Virus record (IMG/VR): IMGVR_UViG_3300020027_000029
Coordinates: 1-26,525 of that record
Strand: one strand, 5' to 3'
DNA: 26,525 bases
Source of the DNA: a virus
Below the pieces are notes generated by a model. The model saw only the letters and a program-made list of their open reading frames with translations. It made no database searches and was not told the origin of the DNA. Within the stretch, counting starts at the first letter, position 1, and every line of letters begins with the position of its first letter. This document shows positions 1-6,702 of this stretch, in pieces. The translations under genes were made by a program, and so were the position numbers.

Positions 1-3
1 CCC

Positions 4-28
4 AAAAAATGCCCCGGGGGAGCATTTT
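4..28. terminator. Hairpin terminator (possibly bidirectional)
   Basis: Bases 6-12 (AAAATGC) pair perfectly with 22-28 (GCATTTT) around a C/G-rich centre. The A-run on the left and T-run on the right mean the hairpin has a T tract whichever strand is transcribed, as in an intrinsic terminator. It lies before the first gene and may separate this late operon from whatever is to the left. Termination itself is inferred. Confidence 0.6.
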
Positions 29-135
29 CTGTGCACAATCCTAAAGGCACCCCTTAGAAAGGCATGGAAACCCTGACTCAACCCCGGGCAAGCTCGGTCA
101 AAGCGGTCACAACTTTTGTCACCAGGAGGTTTATT

Positions 136-384
136 TTGGGCGCACCGAACATGCATCTCACCTACGATCAGCTGGCGCATCGCTTCCAGTTCCACCCGGC
201 TGATTCGAACAACCGGAAGGAAGCGCACGAGACCGTGCGTAACGTTCTGCTCGACGCAGCCAACCAGATCGTCTTGGTCACCGGCCCACCGACCCGGGAG
301 CAGTCGGTCGCGGTTACCAAGCTCGAGGAAGCGATGTTCTGGGCGAACGCCGCCATCGCTCGCAGCGACGGACCCCACACGTAG
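136..384 (+). CDS. Acb2/Tad1-like small hairpin protein (candidate cyclic-nucleotide sponge)
   Basis: I place the start at TTG 136 because a perfect AGGAGG (124-129) sits 6 bases upstream. The upstream in-frame ATG at 64 has only a poorly spaced AAAGG. The product is 82 aa. Its core reads F-x-F-H-P near residue 20, then a helix with H-E-x-x-R, then P-x-x-R-E-Q followed by A-V-T-K-L-E-E-A-M-F-W-A-N-A-A-I-A-R. From memory this REQ...TKLEEA(M)xWANAAIAR signature belongs to the phage Acb2/Tad1 hairpin-domain family (DUF7681). Characterised members sequester cyclic oligonucleotides of CBASS or signalling molecules of Thoeris. Binding residues cannot be verified by eye, and many family members are untested, so the family call is firmer than the function. 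It is the first gene after the terminator at 4-28, upstream of packaging and structural genes, and could also be a small virion protein. Confidence 0.6.
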   Translation: MGAPNMHLTYDQLAHRFQFHPADSNNRKEAHETVRNVLLDAANQIVLVTGPPTREQSVAVTKLEEAMFWANAAIARSDGPHT

Positions 385-423
385 TCGCAGTTCCCAACCT
401 GTACCCCAACGAAAGGTTTTTTC

Positions 424-639
424 ATGCCGCCCATCGGCGACGACAACGTCACCCACGAGGCCGAGCACGCCTCGGCCACCGACGCGCAGATGCGTCGCAC
501 CAGCACGCAGGCCGCCATCCCCAACGCCGTCGTCGCCGTCGGCGCCGCCCCGACGAAGGCCGAGCACGACGCGGTGGTGGCCAAGCTCAACCTGGTCCTC
601 GGAGTCCTCCGCGACGCCGAGCTGATCCCCGCGGCCTAG
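424..639 (+). CDS. Small head-fibre/decoration-like protein
   Basis: This is a 71-aa protein with ATG 424 preceded by GAAAGG. The N-terminal half is polar and Ala/Thr-rich. The C-terminal part (from about residue 42, AAPTKAEHDAVVAKLN) is one amphipathic helix ending L-R-D-A-E-L-I-P. Short C-terminal helices of this type, with L-N-x-x-L-x-x-L-R-x-A-x-L-I, occur in phage head-fibre and trimeric decoration proteins. Its third codon positions are almost all C or G, as in the major capsid and tail tube genes here (16827-18917, 19559-20458). This suggests strong expression and supports a structural role. The function is not proven; a plain hypothetical protein is the alternative. Confidence 0.55.
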   Translation: MPPIGDDNVTHEAEHASATDAQMRRTSTQAAIPNAVVAVGAAPTKAEHDAVVAKLNLVLGVLRDAELIPAA

Positions 640-681
640 CCGGCCAAGGACACTCTTGGGGGCGGAGGCTTCCCGCCGGCC
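639..681 (+). other. Intergenic inverted repeats, possible hairpin
   Basis: In the gap after the 424-639 gene, GGCGG (661-665) can pair with CCGCC (673-677). The flanking self-complementary GCCGGC copies at 639-644 and 676-681 could form a competing outer stem. No T tract follows, so this is at best a weak terminator or an RNA-processing hairpin. I see no promoter or other gene in this gap. Confidence 0.3.
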
Positions 682-726
682 TTCGCCCTCGAGACAAATT
701 CTACGTGAGTGAAAGGAGTGTTGGAC

Positions 727-1074
727 ATGGCCCGAGCACGATCGTCTGAGAACGGTGATCAACGGCGCTCTCCCGCTCGCACTCCTGAAGCCCGTGAAGA
801 TGAGCTGACGGGAGTTGCGTACGATCTGGCTGAATCTCAGATCCGCAGTGGAACCGCGTCATCACAAGTTATCACCCACTTCCTGAAGGCGGGATCTCGT
901 CGTGAGCGAATGGAGCAGATGCGCATGGAGCATGAGATCGAACTGATGGAAGTGAAGAAGCAGCAACTGGAAGGTCAGAAGCGAGTGGAGGAGCTCTATG
1001 TCTCTGCGCTTGAGGCCATGCGTTCCTACTCTGGGTTTGGGCCACAGCCCGAGCTCGATGAGGACGTCGGCTAG
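727..1074 (+). CDS. Putative small packaging protein (terminase small subunit-like)
   Basis: ATG 727 is chosen because AGGAG at 714-718 is 8 bases upstream; the in-frame GTG at 709 overlaps that site. The product is 115 aa. It has a basic, disordered N-terminus, then A-R-E-D-E-L...A-x-D-L-A-E-x-Q-I-R-x-G-T-A-S-S-Q-V-I-T-H-F-L-K, and a long charged coiled coil (about residues 61-105) ending V-E-E-L-Y-x-x-A-L-x-A-M-R-S-Y-S-G. The GTASSQVITHFLK and VEELY...MRSY segments recur, from memory, in small phage proteins encoded beside HNH/terminase genes and presumed to act in packaging. The HNH nuclease two genes downstream fits. No DNA-binding motif is evident, so the small-terminase role is an inference. 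Confidence 0.5.
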   Translation: MARARSSENGDQRRSPARTPEAREDELTGVAYDLAESQIRSGTASSQVITHFLKAGSRRERMEQMRMEHEIELMEVKKQQLEGQKRVEELYVSALEAMRSYSGFGPQPELDEDVG

Positions 1075-1168
1075 TCGGCAGTGCTACGAGCTTACCTTCC
1101 TGGAAGCAGGATGGGACCTCCCCGACCTCTGGGGTAACGATGCGGTCGGGGGTTGGTCGGACATCTAA
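1058..1168 (+). CDS. Possible 36-aa small ORF filling the gap
   Basis: ATG 1058 opens a frame that overlaps the end of the 727-1074 gene by 17 bases and fills the otherwise empty gap up to the next gene. The product would be 36 aa, acidic and Trp-rich, with L-E-A-G-W-D-L-P-D-L-W-G-N and G-G-W-S-D-I at the end. No clear ribosome-binding site precedes ATG 1058, so translation would depend on coupling to the upstream gene. The composition looks protein-like, but this could be chance. I do not recognise it. Confidence 0.35.
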   Translation: MRTSASRQCYELTFLEAGWDLPDLWGNDAVGGWSDI

Positions 1169-1182
1169 GGAGGAGGGAAAGT

Positions 1183-1500
1183 GTGAGCGAAGTTCGTCCT
1201 AGCATACAAGTCGACCACATGACGATTGCCGAGTTCAAGGACGAGGGTTATTTGCAGGAGCTGAATCGTAAGTTCCTGCACCCGTTGGGTCTTGCCTTGG
1301 AAGTCGTGGTCGACGAGAACGGTAACGCCACCGAGTTTGGTGGGGTGTGGGATTTTCGTGACGATGCCGAGGGCATCATCTACGGAGGCGCCGGTCCTGA
1401 CATCGTGAAGGCCAAGCGGATTCGGCACTACGAGGAGGATCGCAAGCCGGAACGCATCGCGCGCGTAGGGTACTGGATTCAGCCGGCTGATGCGGACTAG
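1183..1500 (+). CDS. Conserved hypothetical phage protein
   Basis: GTG 1183 is selected because AAGGAGGAGGG (1168-1177) lies just upstream; the earlier in-frame GTG at 1156 overlaps the possible small ORF and lacks a site. The product is 105 aa and soluble. It begins V-D-H-M-T-I-A-E-F-K-D-E-G-Y-L-Q-E-L-N-R and contains D-F-R-D-D-A-E-G-I-I-Y-G-G and V-K-A-K-R-I. I recall similar short proteins in the packaging region of many actinophages with no assigned role. Its stop is overlapped by the HNH start (1490), suggesting coupled translation. Confidence 0.7.
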   Translation: MSEVRPSIQVDHMTIAEFKDEGYLQELNRKFLHPLGLALEVVVDENGNATEFGGVWDFRDDAEGIIYGGAGPDIVKAKRIRHYEEDRKPERIARVGYWIQPADAD

Positions 1501-1900
1501 AAAGTATTCGGAGCTGCGTCGGCTGACCACCTTCGAAGAGCGCTTCGAGTACCTCTCTCTGTTGGGAGCGGTGGGTGAGGCCACGTTCGGTTTCGATCGT
1601 TGGATCAATCAGCGATTTTATCGTTCCCGAGAATGGCAACAAGTTCGTGACGTGGTAGTGCTGCGTGACGAGGCGTGTGATCTTGGCATCCAAGGCTACG
1701 AGATCCGGAGCCGGCTGTTGGTCCACCACATGAATCCGATCGTACCAGATGACCTCGCGCGCGGGGAACAGTGGGTACTCGATCCGGAATACTTGATTAC
1801 TACTACACACCGTACGCACAACGCGATTCACTACGGTGATCAGAGCCTGTTGCCCAGACCCTTCGTCGAGCGACGCCCGGGGGACACACGGCTTTGGTGA
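1490..1900 (+). CDS. HNH endonuclease
   Basis: This 136-aa protein starts inside the preceding gene (11-base overlap) with no strong ribosome-binding site of its own. The HNH beta-beta-alpha-metal core is visible: W49 and R53, then D60/C63, the H79-H80-M-N82-P-I strand, and a T105-T-H107-x-x-H110-N111-x-x-H114-Y-G helix. H80, N111 and H114 are likely metal/catalytic positions by analogy with phage HNH nucleases of the HHxNPI...HNAIHYG type. Such nucleases often flank terminase genes and help cleave at cos in several HK97-like phages. Here the terminase large subunit is about 6.7 kb downstream. A free-standing homing nuclease is less likely because the gene sits within the packaging module and overlaps its neighbour. 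Confidence 0.85.
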   Translation: MRTRKYSELRRLTTFEERFEYLSLLGAVGEATFGFDRWINQRFYRSREWQQVRDVVVLRDEACDLGIQGYEIRSRLLVHHMNPIVPDDLARGEQWVLDPEYLITTTHRTHNAIHYGDQSLLPRPFVERRPGDTRLW

Positions 1901-1912
1901 AAGGAGGTCCGT

Positions 1913-2626
1913 ATGGCGAAGTATATTCTTGACACTCGTCTAGGTGAGGACCACTACGTGGTCTGCACGGAAGCGATTCGTCGCGGCGTCATCGAGCCGG
2001 AAGATCTCAACGAGGGTCGACGGACGATGCCCGAGCAGTGGGCGTTCTGGCGTAACCAACCGCCGCTGGCGGCGTTTCCTTCGGCGAATGCTCCGCACAT
2101 CTGGTTGCTGCGCAACTATCACGCGATCGACGCCAACTCACTCCGAGGAGCGGCGAAGCGCCTGGCCAACTTCTACAAGTCATTGGGTATCCCGGTGGTG
2201 TTCAACGTTCCGGGCGAAGACTGGCACGCTCAGCCGACGTCCGGTGGGCCGTTGAAGGCGGCGGCAGCCAAGATTCGTCGCGATCGGGACAAGGCAGTGC
2301 TGCACAAGGGCGAGCGCGAGAACGCGGTCAAGTTCTTCAAGCACCAGCTGCACTACATCCACGACCCGGACACCAAGCAGCCATACTTCCGACCGAACGG
2401 GACCAAGCCGGAGGACGGCTGGGGCACGCTGTTCGACGACGAGTTCGAGGCTGCGGTCCGCAAGTTCCAGCGCGACCACAAGCTCACGGCCGACGGACGC
2501 ATCGGCGCGGTGACCGATCGCAAGATCGACACGGCGTACGCTCGGGCGCAGAAGCGTCGCAAGCGCCCGTCACCCAAGGAGCGGGCCAAGGCTCGCTCGG
2601 CCGCACACGCGCGCGGGGAGCTGTGA
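1913..2626 (+). CDS. Endolysin: M15-like peptidase with peptidoglycan-binding domain
   Basis: This 237-aa protein starts at ATG 1913 behind AAAGGAGG. The N-terminal domain (about 1-110) carries P61-H62 and N-Y-H70-A-I-D73-A-N, then V-P-G-E-D-W104-H105. This resembles the M15 (VanY/Ply500-like) zinc peptidase pattern, with an early His, an Asp in HAID and a final W-H. I propose H62 or H70, D73 and H105 as zinc ligands. The C-terminal domain (about 135-206), with F-D-D-E-F-E-A-A-V-R-K-F-Q-R-D-H-K-L-T-A-D-G-R-I-G, is a PG_binding_1 module. The tail is Arg/Lys-rich. It would cleave peptide stems of the host wall at lysis. There is no signal peptide, so export would need a holin. Its stop overlaps the M23 gene start. 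Confidence 0.8.
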   Translation: MAKYILDTRLGEDHYVVCTEAIRRGVIEPEDLNEGRRTMPEQWAFWRNQPPLAAFPSANAPHIWLLRNYHAIDANSLRGAAKRLANFYKSLGIPVVFNVPGEDWHAQPTSGGPLKAAAAKIRRDRDKAVLHKGERENAVKFFKHQLHYIHDPDTKQPYFRPNGTKPEDGWGTLFDDEFEAAVRKFQRDHKLTADGRIGAVTDRKIDTAYARAQKRRKRPSPKERAKARSAAHARGEL

Positions 2627-3405
2627 TGACCCAAGCTCGCACGTTCAAGCTCGACGAAGCCGGCCAGCCCATGAAGGGCGAAGACGTCAAGGTCTGGCAG
2701 CAACGGATCAAAGGTCTGTTCAAGAAGATGGACATCGACTGTCCCATCGAACCTGACGGTACCTACGGTGTGAACACACGTTCGTTCACCGCCGCGCTGT
2801 GTCATGCCTCGGGGCTGTCGTCGGGTAAGGCCATGTGCAATGGTGTCACTTCGGAGCTGCGGACCAAGCTGCGCAACAACGACCTCACGCCCGCGCAACG
2901 GAAGACCAAGGGGTCCAAGGCACGTCGGGATTACCGACAGAAGCTGCGCCGGCAATGGGCGGTGAAGAAGGTCCATCCACCGGTCAACGCCATCCTCGAG
3001 GATTCGTGGGGGTATGTCCCCGGGGTCCATGATGGTCTCGACGTCATCTGCAAGGCCAACGCGGCGGTGTTCGCCATGGTCAAGGGGCGAGTGTTTGATG
3101 TTCGCACCGAGGGCTGGTGGAGCAAGTCTCCGTCTGGCGATGTCAGCAAGGGCGATGGCATCGTGCAGATCGAAGTGCTGGAGACGGTGGGGCCGTTTGT
3201 GAAGGGGATGCACATCGGCTACGGTCACTGTGAGCATCCACGGGTGAAGGCAGGCGACATCGTCGAGGCCGGCGAAGTCATTGCGTTGGCCGGCCTGGCC
3301 AACCTGTGGCACGTTCACCTCATGGTCAACGATGGCAGCACCACTCGAGGGAAGGGCAATCGCAATCCGCGACCGCTCCTCGACTACTCCGTCAAGCACG
3401 GATGA
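2626..3405 (+). CDS. M23 (LytM-type) zinc endopeptidase, second lysin
   Basis: I choose ATG 2626 (overlapping the previous stop as TGATG, with GGGGAG upstream); GTG 2623 is one codon earlier. The product is 259 aa. Residues about 10-85 form a peptidoglycan-binding-like helical module (D-V-K-V-W-Q-Q-R-I...P-D-G-T-Y-G-V-N-T-R-S-F). Residues about 117-245 are an M23 domain with H135-D-G-L-D139, Y-G-H201 and the H229-V-H231 pair, which match the zinc and catalytic positions, plus the family's V-K-A-G-D-I-V-E-A-G-E strand. It would cut peptidoglycan cross-bridges. No signal peptide is seen. It lies between the M15 lysin and a tiny membrane protein, so a lysis role is likelier than a tail-tip role. 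Confidence 0.88.
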   Translation: MTQARTFKLDEAGQPMKGEDVKVWQQRIKGLFKKMDIDCPIEPDGTYGVNTRSFTAALCHASGLSSGKAMCNGVTSELRTKLRNNDLTPAQRKTKGSKARRDYRQKLRRQWAVKKVHPPVNAILEDSWGYVPGVHDGLDVICKANAAVFAMVKGRVFDVRTEGWWSKSPSGDVSKGDGIVQIEVLETVGPFVKGMHIGYGHCEHPRVKAGDIVEAGEVIALAGLANLWHVHLMVNDGSTTRGKGNRNPRPLLDYSVKHG

Positions 3406-3500
3406 AGTTCGTTCCCAGTGGAGGCGGCCTGTTCTTGGCGGCCTCGGTCATCTTCGTGATCGGTCTGGGCATCGGCTTCTGTGTCGGACGATTCGGGTAA
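3402..3500 (+). CDS. 32-aa single-span membrane protein (holin/lysis candidate)
   Basis: ATG 3402 overlaps the M23 gene stop by four bases (ATGA), a typical coupled start. The 32-aa product is a short polar N-terminus (M-K-F-V-P-S) followed by one hydrophobic segment (about residues 9-29, G-L-F-L-A-A-S-V-I-F-V-I-G-L-G) with R-F-G at the end. Its position between two lysins suggests a role in lysis, as a holin, pinholin or regulator. The single short span is minimal, and the function is inferred from location only. Confidence 0.6.
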   Translation: MKFVPSGGGLFLAASVIFVIGLGIGFCVGRFG

Positions 3501-3523
3501 TCAAAATGGGGAGTAGTTTAACT

Positions 3524-4147
3524 ATGGGTCAACCATTGGCCACAGTGAGTCAGATCGACGTCGCGCTAAGACGACTCACTCAGCCTCGAGTCCACCGCAC
3601 CCAGGAGTTGTCGATTGAGTTTGGTCGGGACAAGCTTCCCGGCAGCTTGGTCTTGTCTCTTGGACTGCGTGAGACGTGGCTGCGCAATATTCTGGGGGGC
3701 GCCAAGCAAGTCGGCGGTCGGTGGGTGGGTCTTGATCCCGAGACCGACTGGGCAGAGATGGATGCCGGCGCCCTGCAGATCAGCAAACGCTATCACAAGG
3801 ATGCGCTGCTGGAGATGGAGGGGGCGCTCTCGGGTACCTGGGCACTGATCGAGGGTGCCAACGCGTATGACAAGGGCTTTGTGCCCACCTTCCGAGATGC
3901 GGTCCCGTTCGTCTTGCAAGAGATGGCGGACTCTCTCGATTTCGCGCGTGCGCAGGAGGTTCCGGAAAGCATGCGTCAACGATTTGCCGTTGCGGCGCAC
4001 AATGCCGGAAGAGGCGGGGCTTTGTCCGGTTTCCGAGCCGGAGACATCGATCGCAACACCGCCGGCGGCGACTACTCGTCGTGGGTTCTGGATGCCAACG
4101 GGAAGGTTCAGCACTGGCTCGAGGCGCATCTGAACTGGAAGATCTAG
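3524..4147 (+). CDS. Lysozyme/lytic transglycosylase-like lysin
   Basis: ATG 3524 is used because GGGGAG (3508-3513) lies 10 bases upstream; ATG 3506 in the same frame is an alternative. The product is 207 aa. L-G-L-R-E50-T-W-L-R contains the likely catalytic Glu, G82-A-L-Q-I-S matches the GxxQI substrate-groove motif of lysozyme-like folds, and A-V-A-A-H-N-A-G-R-G-G-A matches the AYNAG-type motif of transglycosylases. A C-terminal G-D-Y-S-S-W-V-L segment completes the domain. It would cleave the glycan strands, complementing the two peptidases upstream. Splitting lysin activities over three separate genes is notable. Confidence 0.75.
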   Translation: MGQPLATVSQIDVALRRLTQPRVHRTQELSIEFGRDKLPGSLVLSLGLRETWLRNILGGAKQVGGRWVGLDPETDWAEMDAGALQISKRYHKDALLEMEGALSGTWALIEGANAYDKGFVPTFRDAVPFVLQEMADSLDFARAQEVPESMRQRFAVAAHNAGRGGALSGFRAGDIDRNTAGGDYSSWVLDANGKVQHWLEAHLNWKI

Positions 4148-4181
4148 TACCTGACCAGCTTATCTGCAAGGAGACGACTTC

Positions 4182-4598
4182 ATGGCCAACAAGAGCGCTG
4201 CCGCGAAGAAGCGCAGCGAGGCGGCGAAGAAGGCTGCCGAGACGCGGAAGAAGAACGAGGAGGAGGCCCAGGCTGCCGAAGCGGAAGCCGCCAAGGCGAA
4301 GGCCGCCGAGGAAGAGACTCCTCCGACCGAAGAGAACCCGCCCAACCCCGGTGACGACACCCCTTCCGCCGAGGACACCCCTCCCGCTGAGGATGAGGAT
4401 CAGGAGACCGTGGAAGCGGTCGAGTCGGAGCCTGACTACGAGATGACCGAGGAGGAGACCACCGGGCTGTCTGAGTATCAGCCGAAGCATCCGGTACTTG
4501 AGGCCGCCGGTCAGGATCAGCATGCCGTGGAAGAGCATCGGCAGGCCCAGCTCGCGGATCAGCGGGAGGATCACAACTACCGAACGGCAGGCTGGTAG
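4182..4598 (+). CDS. Charged low-complexity protein, unknown function
   Basis: ATG 4182 is preceded by AAGGAG. The 138-aa product begins with a Lys/Ala-rich helix (A-A-A-K-K-R-S-E-A-A-K-K-A-A-E), continues as an Ala/Glu coiled coil, then an acidic Pro/Thr/Glu-rich stretch (about 45-90). It ends in a more ordered segment with H-P-V-L-E-A-A-G and H-N-Y-R-T-A-G-W. Codons are strongly G/C-ending, suggesting decent expression. I do not recognise a family. The composition would suit a scaffolding-like, disordered virion or DNA-associated protein, but there is no direct evidence. Confidence 0.65.
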   Translation: MANKSAAAKKRSEAAKKAAETRKKNEEEAQAAEAEAAKAKAAEEETPPTEENPPNPGDDTPSAEDTPPAEDEDQETVEAVESEPDYEMTEEETTGLSEYQPKHPVLEAAGQDQHAVEEHRQAQLADQREDHNYRTAGW

Positions 4599-4623
4599 TA
4601 CCGACACCGTTGTGGTCCTGTCA

Positions 4624-4643
4624 ATCGGATGTCGCTCTCCGAT
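4624..4643 (+). other. Intergenic hairpin
   Basis: In the 115-base gap between 4598 and 4714, ATCGGA (4624-4629) pairs with TCCGAT (4638-4643) across an 8-base loop. No T tract follows, so it is not a convincing terminator. It may affect mRNA stability or be chance. I see no other gene in the gap. Confidence 0.3.
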
Positions 4644-4713
4644 GCACGGCGCCACCGCCAGCGAGCTGAAGGACTGGGATAGGTTCGCTTCAATCTACAA
4701 AGGAGTGATATTC

Positions 4714-4887
4714 GTGCAGGACGAGACGCCGCAGGACTCGCAGCAGGAGGCCACCGAGGACTCGGGGCTGCAGACGCCTCAGCCGGACCAGCCACATCCG
4801 CCGGTCAGCGAGACTGTCGAGTCGGAGGACGAGACGCTCGACACCGCGGACTCCGACGAGGATGACGACTCCGACGACGGGGAGTAG
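4714..4887 (+). CDS. Very acidic small protein, unknown function
   Basis: GTG 4714 is chosen because AAAGGAG (4699-4705) lies 8 bases upstream, although the frame is open further up. The product is 57 aa, almost entirely Asp/Glu/Ser/Thr/Pro/Gln, ending D-E-D-D-D-S-D-D-G-E. No domain is recognisable and it should be disordered. It sits between the charged 4182-4598 protein and the head-tail adaptor. A possible role is as a DNA-mimic or assembly helper, but this is speculative. Confidence 0.5.
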   Translation: MQDETPQDSQQEATEDSGLQTPQPDQPHPPVSETVESEDETLDTADSDEDDDSDDGE

Positions 4888-4917
4888 CCCAAGCCAAGAC
4901 GAGAAAGGGGGTGGAGA

Positions 4918-5358
4918 ATGGAACAGAGCATCCTGAAGAGCACCAAGAAGATTCTGGGCGTGGGCCCCGATGACGAATCGTTCGATCTCGACATCATCAC
5001 CCATATCAACGCGGAGTTCTCCATCCTCTCCGATCTGGGTGTGGGACCCGACGAAGGCTTCGTCATCGAGGACGACACGGTCCAGTGGGCAACGTATTTT
5101 CCCGACGAGGAAGATCCGGTCAAGCTGAAGATCTGGATGAGCAAAGTCAAGGCCTGCGTGTGGATGCGCACTCGACTGTTGTTCGATCCGCCTACGTCGT
5201 CATATCACCTGGACGCACTCAAGGCACAGCTGCTGGAGCAAGAGTGGCGCCTCAGTGCCAACCGCGAAGCGGTCGAGTACGTCGATCCTGCTCCGCGTGA
5301 GACGGATGACGACGAGCCGGCCGATACGACACCGGTGTTCGACGGCGGTGAGATCTAG
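4918..5358 (+). CDS. Phage gp6-like head-tail connector/adaptor
   Basis: ATG 4918 follows AAAGGGGGTGGA. The 146-aa product has S-I-L-K-S-T-K-K-I-L-G-V near the N-terminus, D-L-D-I-I-T-H-I-N, L-G-V-G-P-D-E-G-F, V-K-A-C-V-W-M-R-T-R-L-L-F-D-P-P-T-S-S and L-E-Q-E-W-R-L-S-A-N-R-E. This is the known layout of gp6-like adaptor proteins that form a ring under the portal. The C-terminal 25 residues are acidic and disordered. Normally this gene follows the major capsid gene. Here it lies upstream of the terminase large subunit, about 14 kb from the other connector genes (18933, 19240), so the neck genes have been split. Confidence 0.75.
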   Translation: MEQSILKSTKKILGVGPDDESFDLDIITHINAEFSILSDLGVGPDEGFVIEDDTVQWATYFPDEEDPVKLKIWMSKVKACVWMRTRLLFDPPTSSYHLDALKAQLLEQEWRLSANREAVEYVDPAPRETDDDEPADTTPVFDGGEI

Positions 5359-5361
5359 GCC

Positions 5362-6678
5362 ATGGCTGTCACGTTCAAACTCAAGCGGGGTCTCTCCGAC
5401 GAGTGGGAAACCAAGAATCCCATTCTCGCGGCGGGTGAACCGGGTGTCGAGAAGGACACCAGTCTGTTGAAGATTGGCGACGGCACGACGCCGTGGAACT
5501 CACTGCCATATTCCGTCGGTGGCGGAGGAGAACCCGGCCCCGAAGGCGCTGAAGGACCGGAAGGTCCAGAGGGACCCCAGGGTACTCAGGGGATTCAGGG
5601 ACCTCGTGGTTTGACAGGTCCGGAAGGCAGCCTTGGTCCGGAGGGTCCCGAAGGCCCAGAAGGACCAACCGGCCCAACTGGCTCAGAGGGTCCTCGCGGG
5701 TTCAAGGGGGATCCGGGGGACGACGGTGCCGACGGAGTTGCCGGCGCTGACGGTACCGACGGAGTTGCCGGCGCTGACGGTACCGACGGAGTTGCCGGCG
5801 CTGATGGCGCCGAGGGTCCTGCCGGCCCAGAAGGTCCGGCTGGTGATATTGGTCCAGAGGGTCCGCAAGGTCCCGAAGGTCCTGCCGGCCCAGAAGGCCC
5901 GGAAGGTCCTGCTGGCCCAGAAGGCGATGCCGGCCCCGAAGGCCCTGAAGGTCCGGAAGGATCCGGTGGCGGTGGTAGCAGCATGGAGGTGCATGCTTCT
6001 ATCTCGGCACGTCCGGCCGCATCAACCGTTCCGTATACTTTCATCGTAGTCACTGATCAGCCTCCTGATTCGAAGCTGCAGTGGTCGGATGGCACGAAGT
6101 GGTATGCGGTGGCGACGGGAGCTGAGGTTCCGGACACCCTGGATCTGTTCTTCACCGCCAATGGCGACACCAACGGTCTCATCTACTGGCTGGGTACTCG
6201 GAGTGGTGGCTTTGCCACACCGGTCCCGACCTCGATCGGTTTGTCCCTCGACGGAACTCAGCTCAAGCTCGATGCGTCGTCGGCGGAAGCCAGTTTGAAT
6301 CAGCTCTATGCTCTGGTCGATCGTACGGCGAACGTATTCGCAACGAACAACGTCGCCGGTCCGACCATTCGCTTCGATCTGAAGAATCGAAAGATGAAGG
6401 TCAACCGATACGCGCTGCGCGCGCGTCAGGACGCGGTCGGCAACATGCCGAGAAACTGGGTGCTCGAAGCATCGAATGACGCATCCAGCTGGACGACGTT
6501 GAAGACGCACGCAGCGGACACCACGCTGACCACAGCATCACAGTGGGCTTCGTTCGCGATTACCAATACGGATTCATGGCGTTATCTACGCTTGCGCGGT
6601 ACGGGCGTGGACAGCAGCGGAAGCGCGCAGTACATCGTGCTCGGTGAAGTCGAGTTCTATGGAACCTTGACGCTCTGA
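5362..6678 (+). CDS. Collagen-like fibre protein with C-terminal discoidin-like domain
   Basis: ATG 5362 starts 4 bases after the adaptor stop. The 438-aa product has three parts. Residues 1-50 (F-K-L-K-R-G...[12 protein letters not shown]...K-I-G-D-G-T-T-P-W) form a module common at the start of phage fibres. Residues about 55-205 are Gly-X-Y collagen repeats, mostly G-P-E, G-A-D and G-P-A triplets, then a Gly/Ser linker. The C-terminal part ends in a beta-rich domain (about 320-438) with [12 protein letters not shown] and G-E-V-E-F-Y-G, typical of F5/8 C (discoidin-like) carbohydrate-binding folds. It is probably a trimeric fibre that binds the host surface; whether head- or tail-attached is open. 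The next gene is the 2H-phosphoesterase protein. Confidence 0.85.
   Translation: MAVTFKLKRGLSDEWETKNPILAAGEPGVEKDTSLLKIGDGTTPWNSLPYSVGGGGEPGPEGAEGPEGPEGPQGTQGIQGPRGLTGPEGSLGPEGPEGPEGPTGPTGSEGPRGFKGDPGDDGADGVAGADGTDGVAGADGTDGVAGADGAEGPAGPEGPAGDIGPEGPQGPEGPAGPEGPEGPAGPEGDAGPEGPEGPEGSGGGGSSMEVHASISARPAASTVPYTFIVVTDQPPDSKLQWSDGTKWYAVATGAEVPDTLDLFFTANGDTNGLIYWLGTRSGGFATPVPTSIGLSLDGTQLKLDASSAEASLNQLYALVDRTANVFATNNVAGPTIRFDLKNRKMKVNRYALRARQDAVGNMPRNWVLEASNDASSWTTLKTHAADTTLTTASQWASFAITNTDSWRYLRLRGTGVDSSGSAQYIVLGEVEFYGTLTL
5734..5808 (+). repeat. 27-bp tandem repeat inside the collagen-like gene
   Basis: Units at 5734-5760 and 5761-5787 are identical, and a partial third copy (5788-5808) differs only in its last bases. 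Each encodes nine residues (G-V-A-G-A-D-G-T-D). Identical nucleotides, not only residues, point to recent slippage or recombination, a likely source of fibre-length variation. Confidence 0.85.
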
Positions 6679-6702
6679 TGAGAAACGAAAGGAGTTGAGT
6701 AC

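Noticed and set aside
64-135. ATG 64 as start of the first gene
   Set aside because: Its Shine-Dalgarno-like AAAGG is almost touching the ATG, while TTG 136 has a perfect AGGAGG at 6 bases. The extra 24 residues are not part of the recognisable domain.
116-625. 169-aa + strand frame rich in Arg/Pro/Ser across the first two genes
   Set aside because: It runs out of frame through two better-supported genes, each with its own ribosome-binding site, and the product is low complexity.
2353-3399. 348-aa minus-strand frame opposite the lysin genes
   Set aside because: It covers two genes with clear catalytic motifs on the + strand, has no recognisable domain and runs against the operon.
4081-4446. 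Arg/Pro-rich 121-aa + strand frame
   Set aside because: It is a frame shadow of the Lys/Glu-rich gene at 4182-4598, which has the ribosome-binding site.
5520-5970. Repeats in the fibre gene as a CRISPR-like array
   Set aside because: The repeats are in-frame Gly-X-Y codons without spacers.
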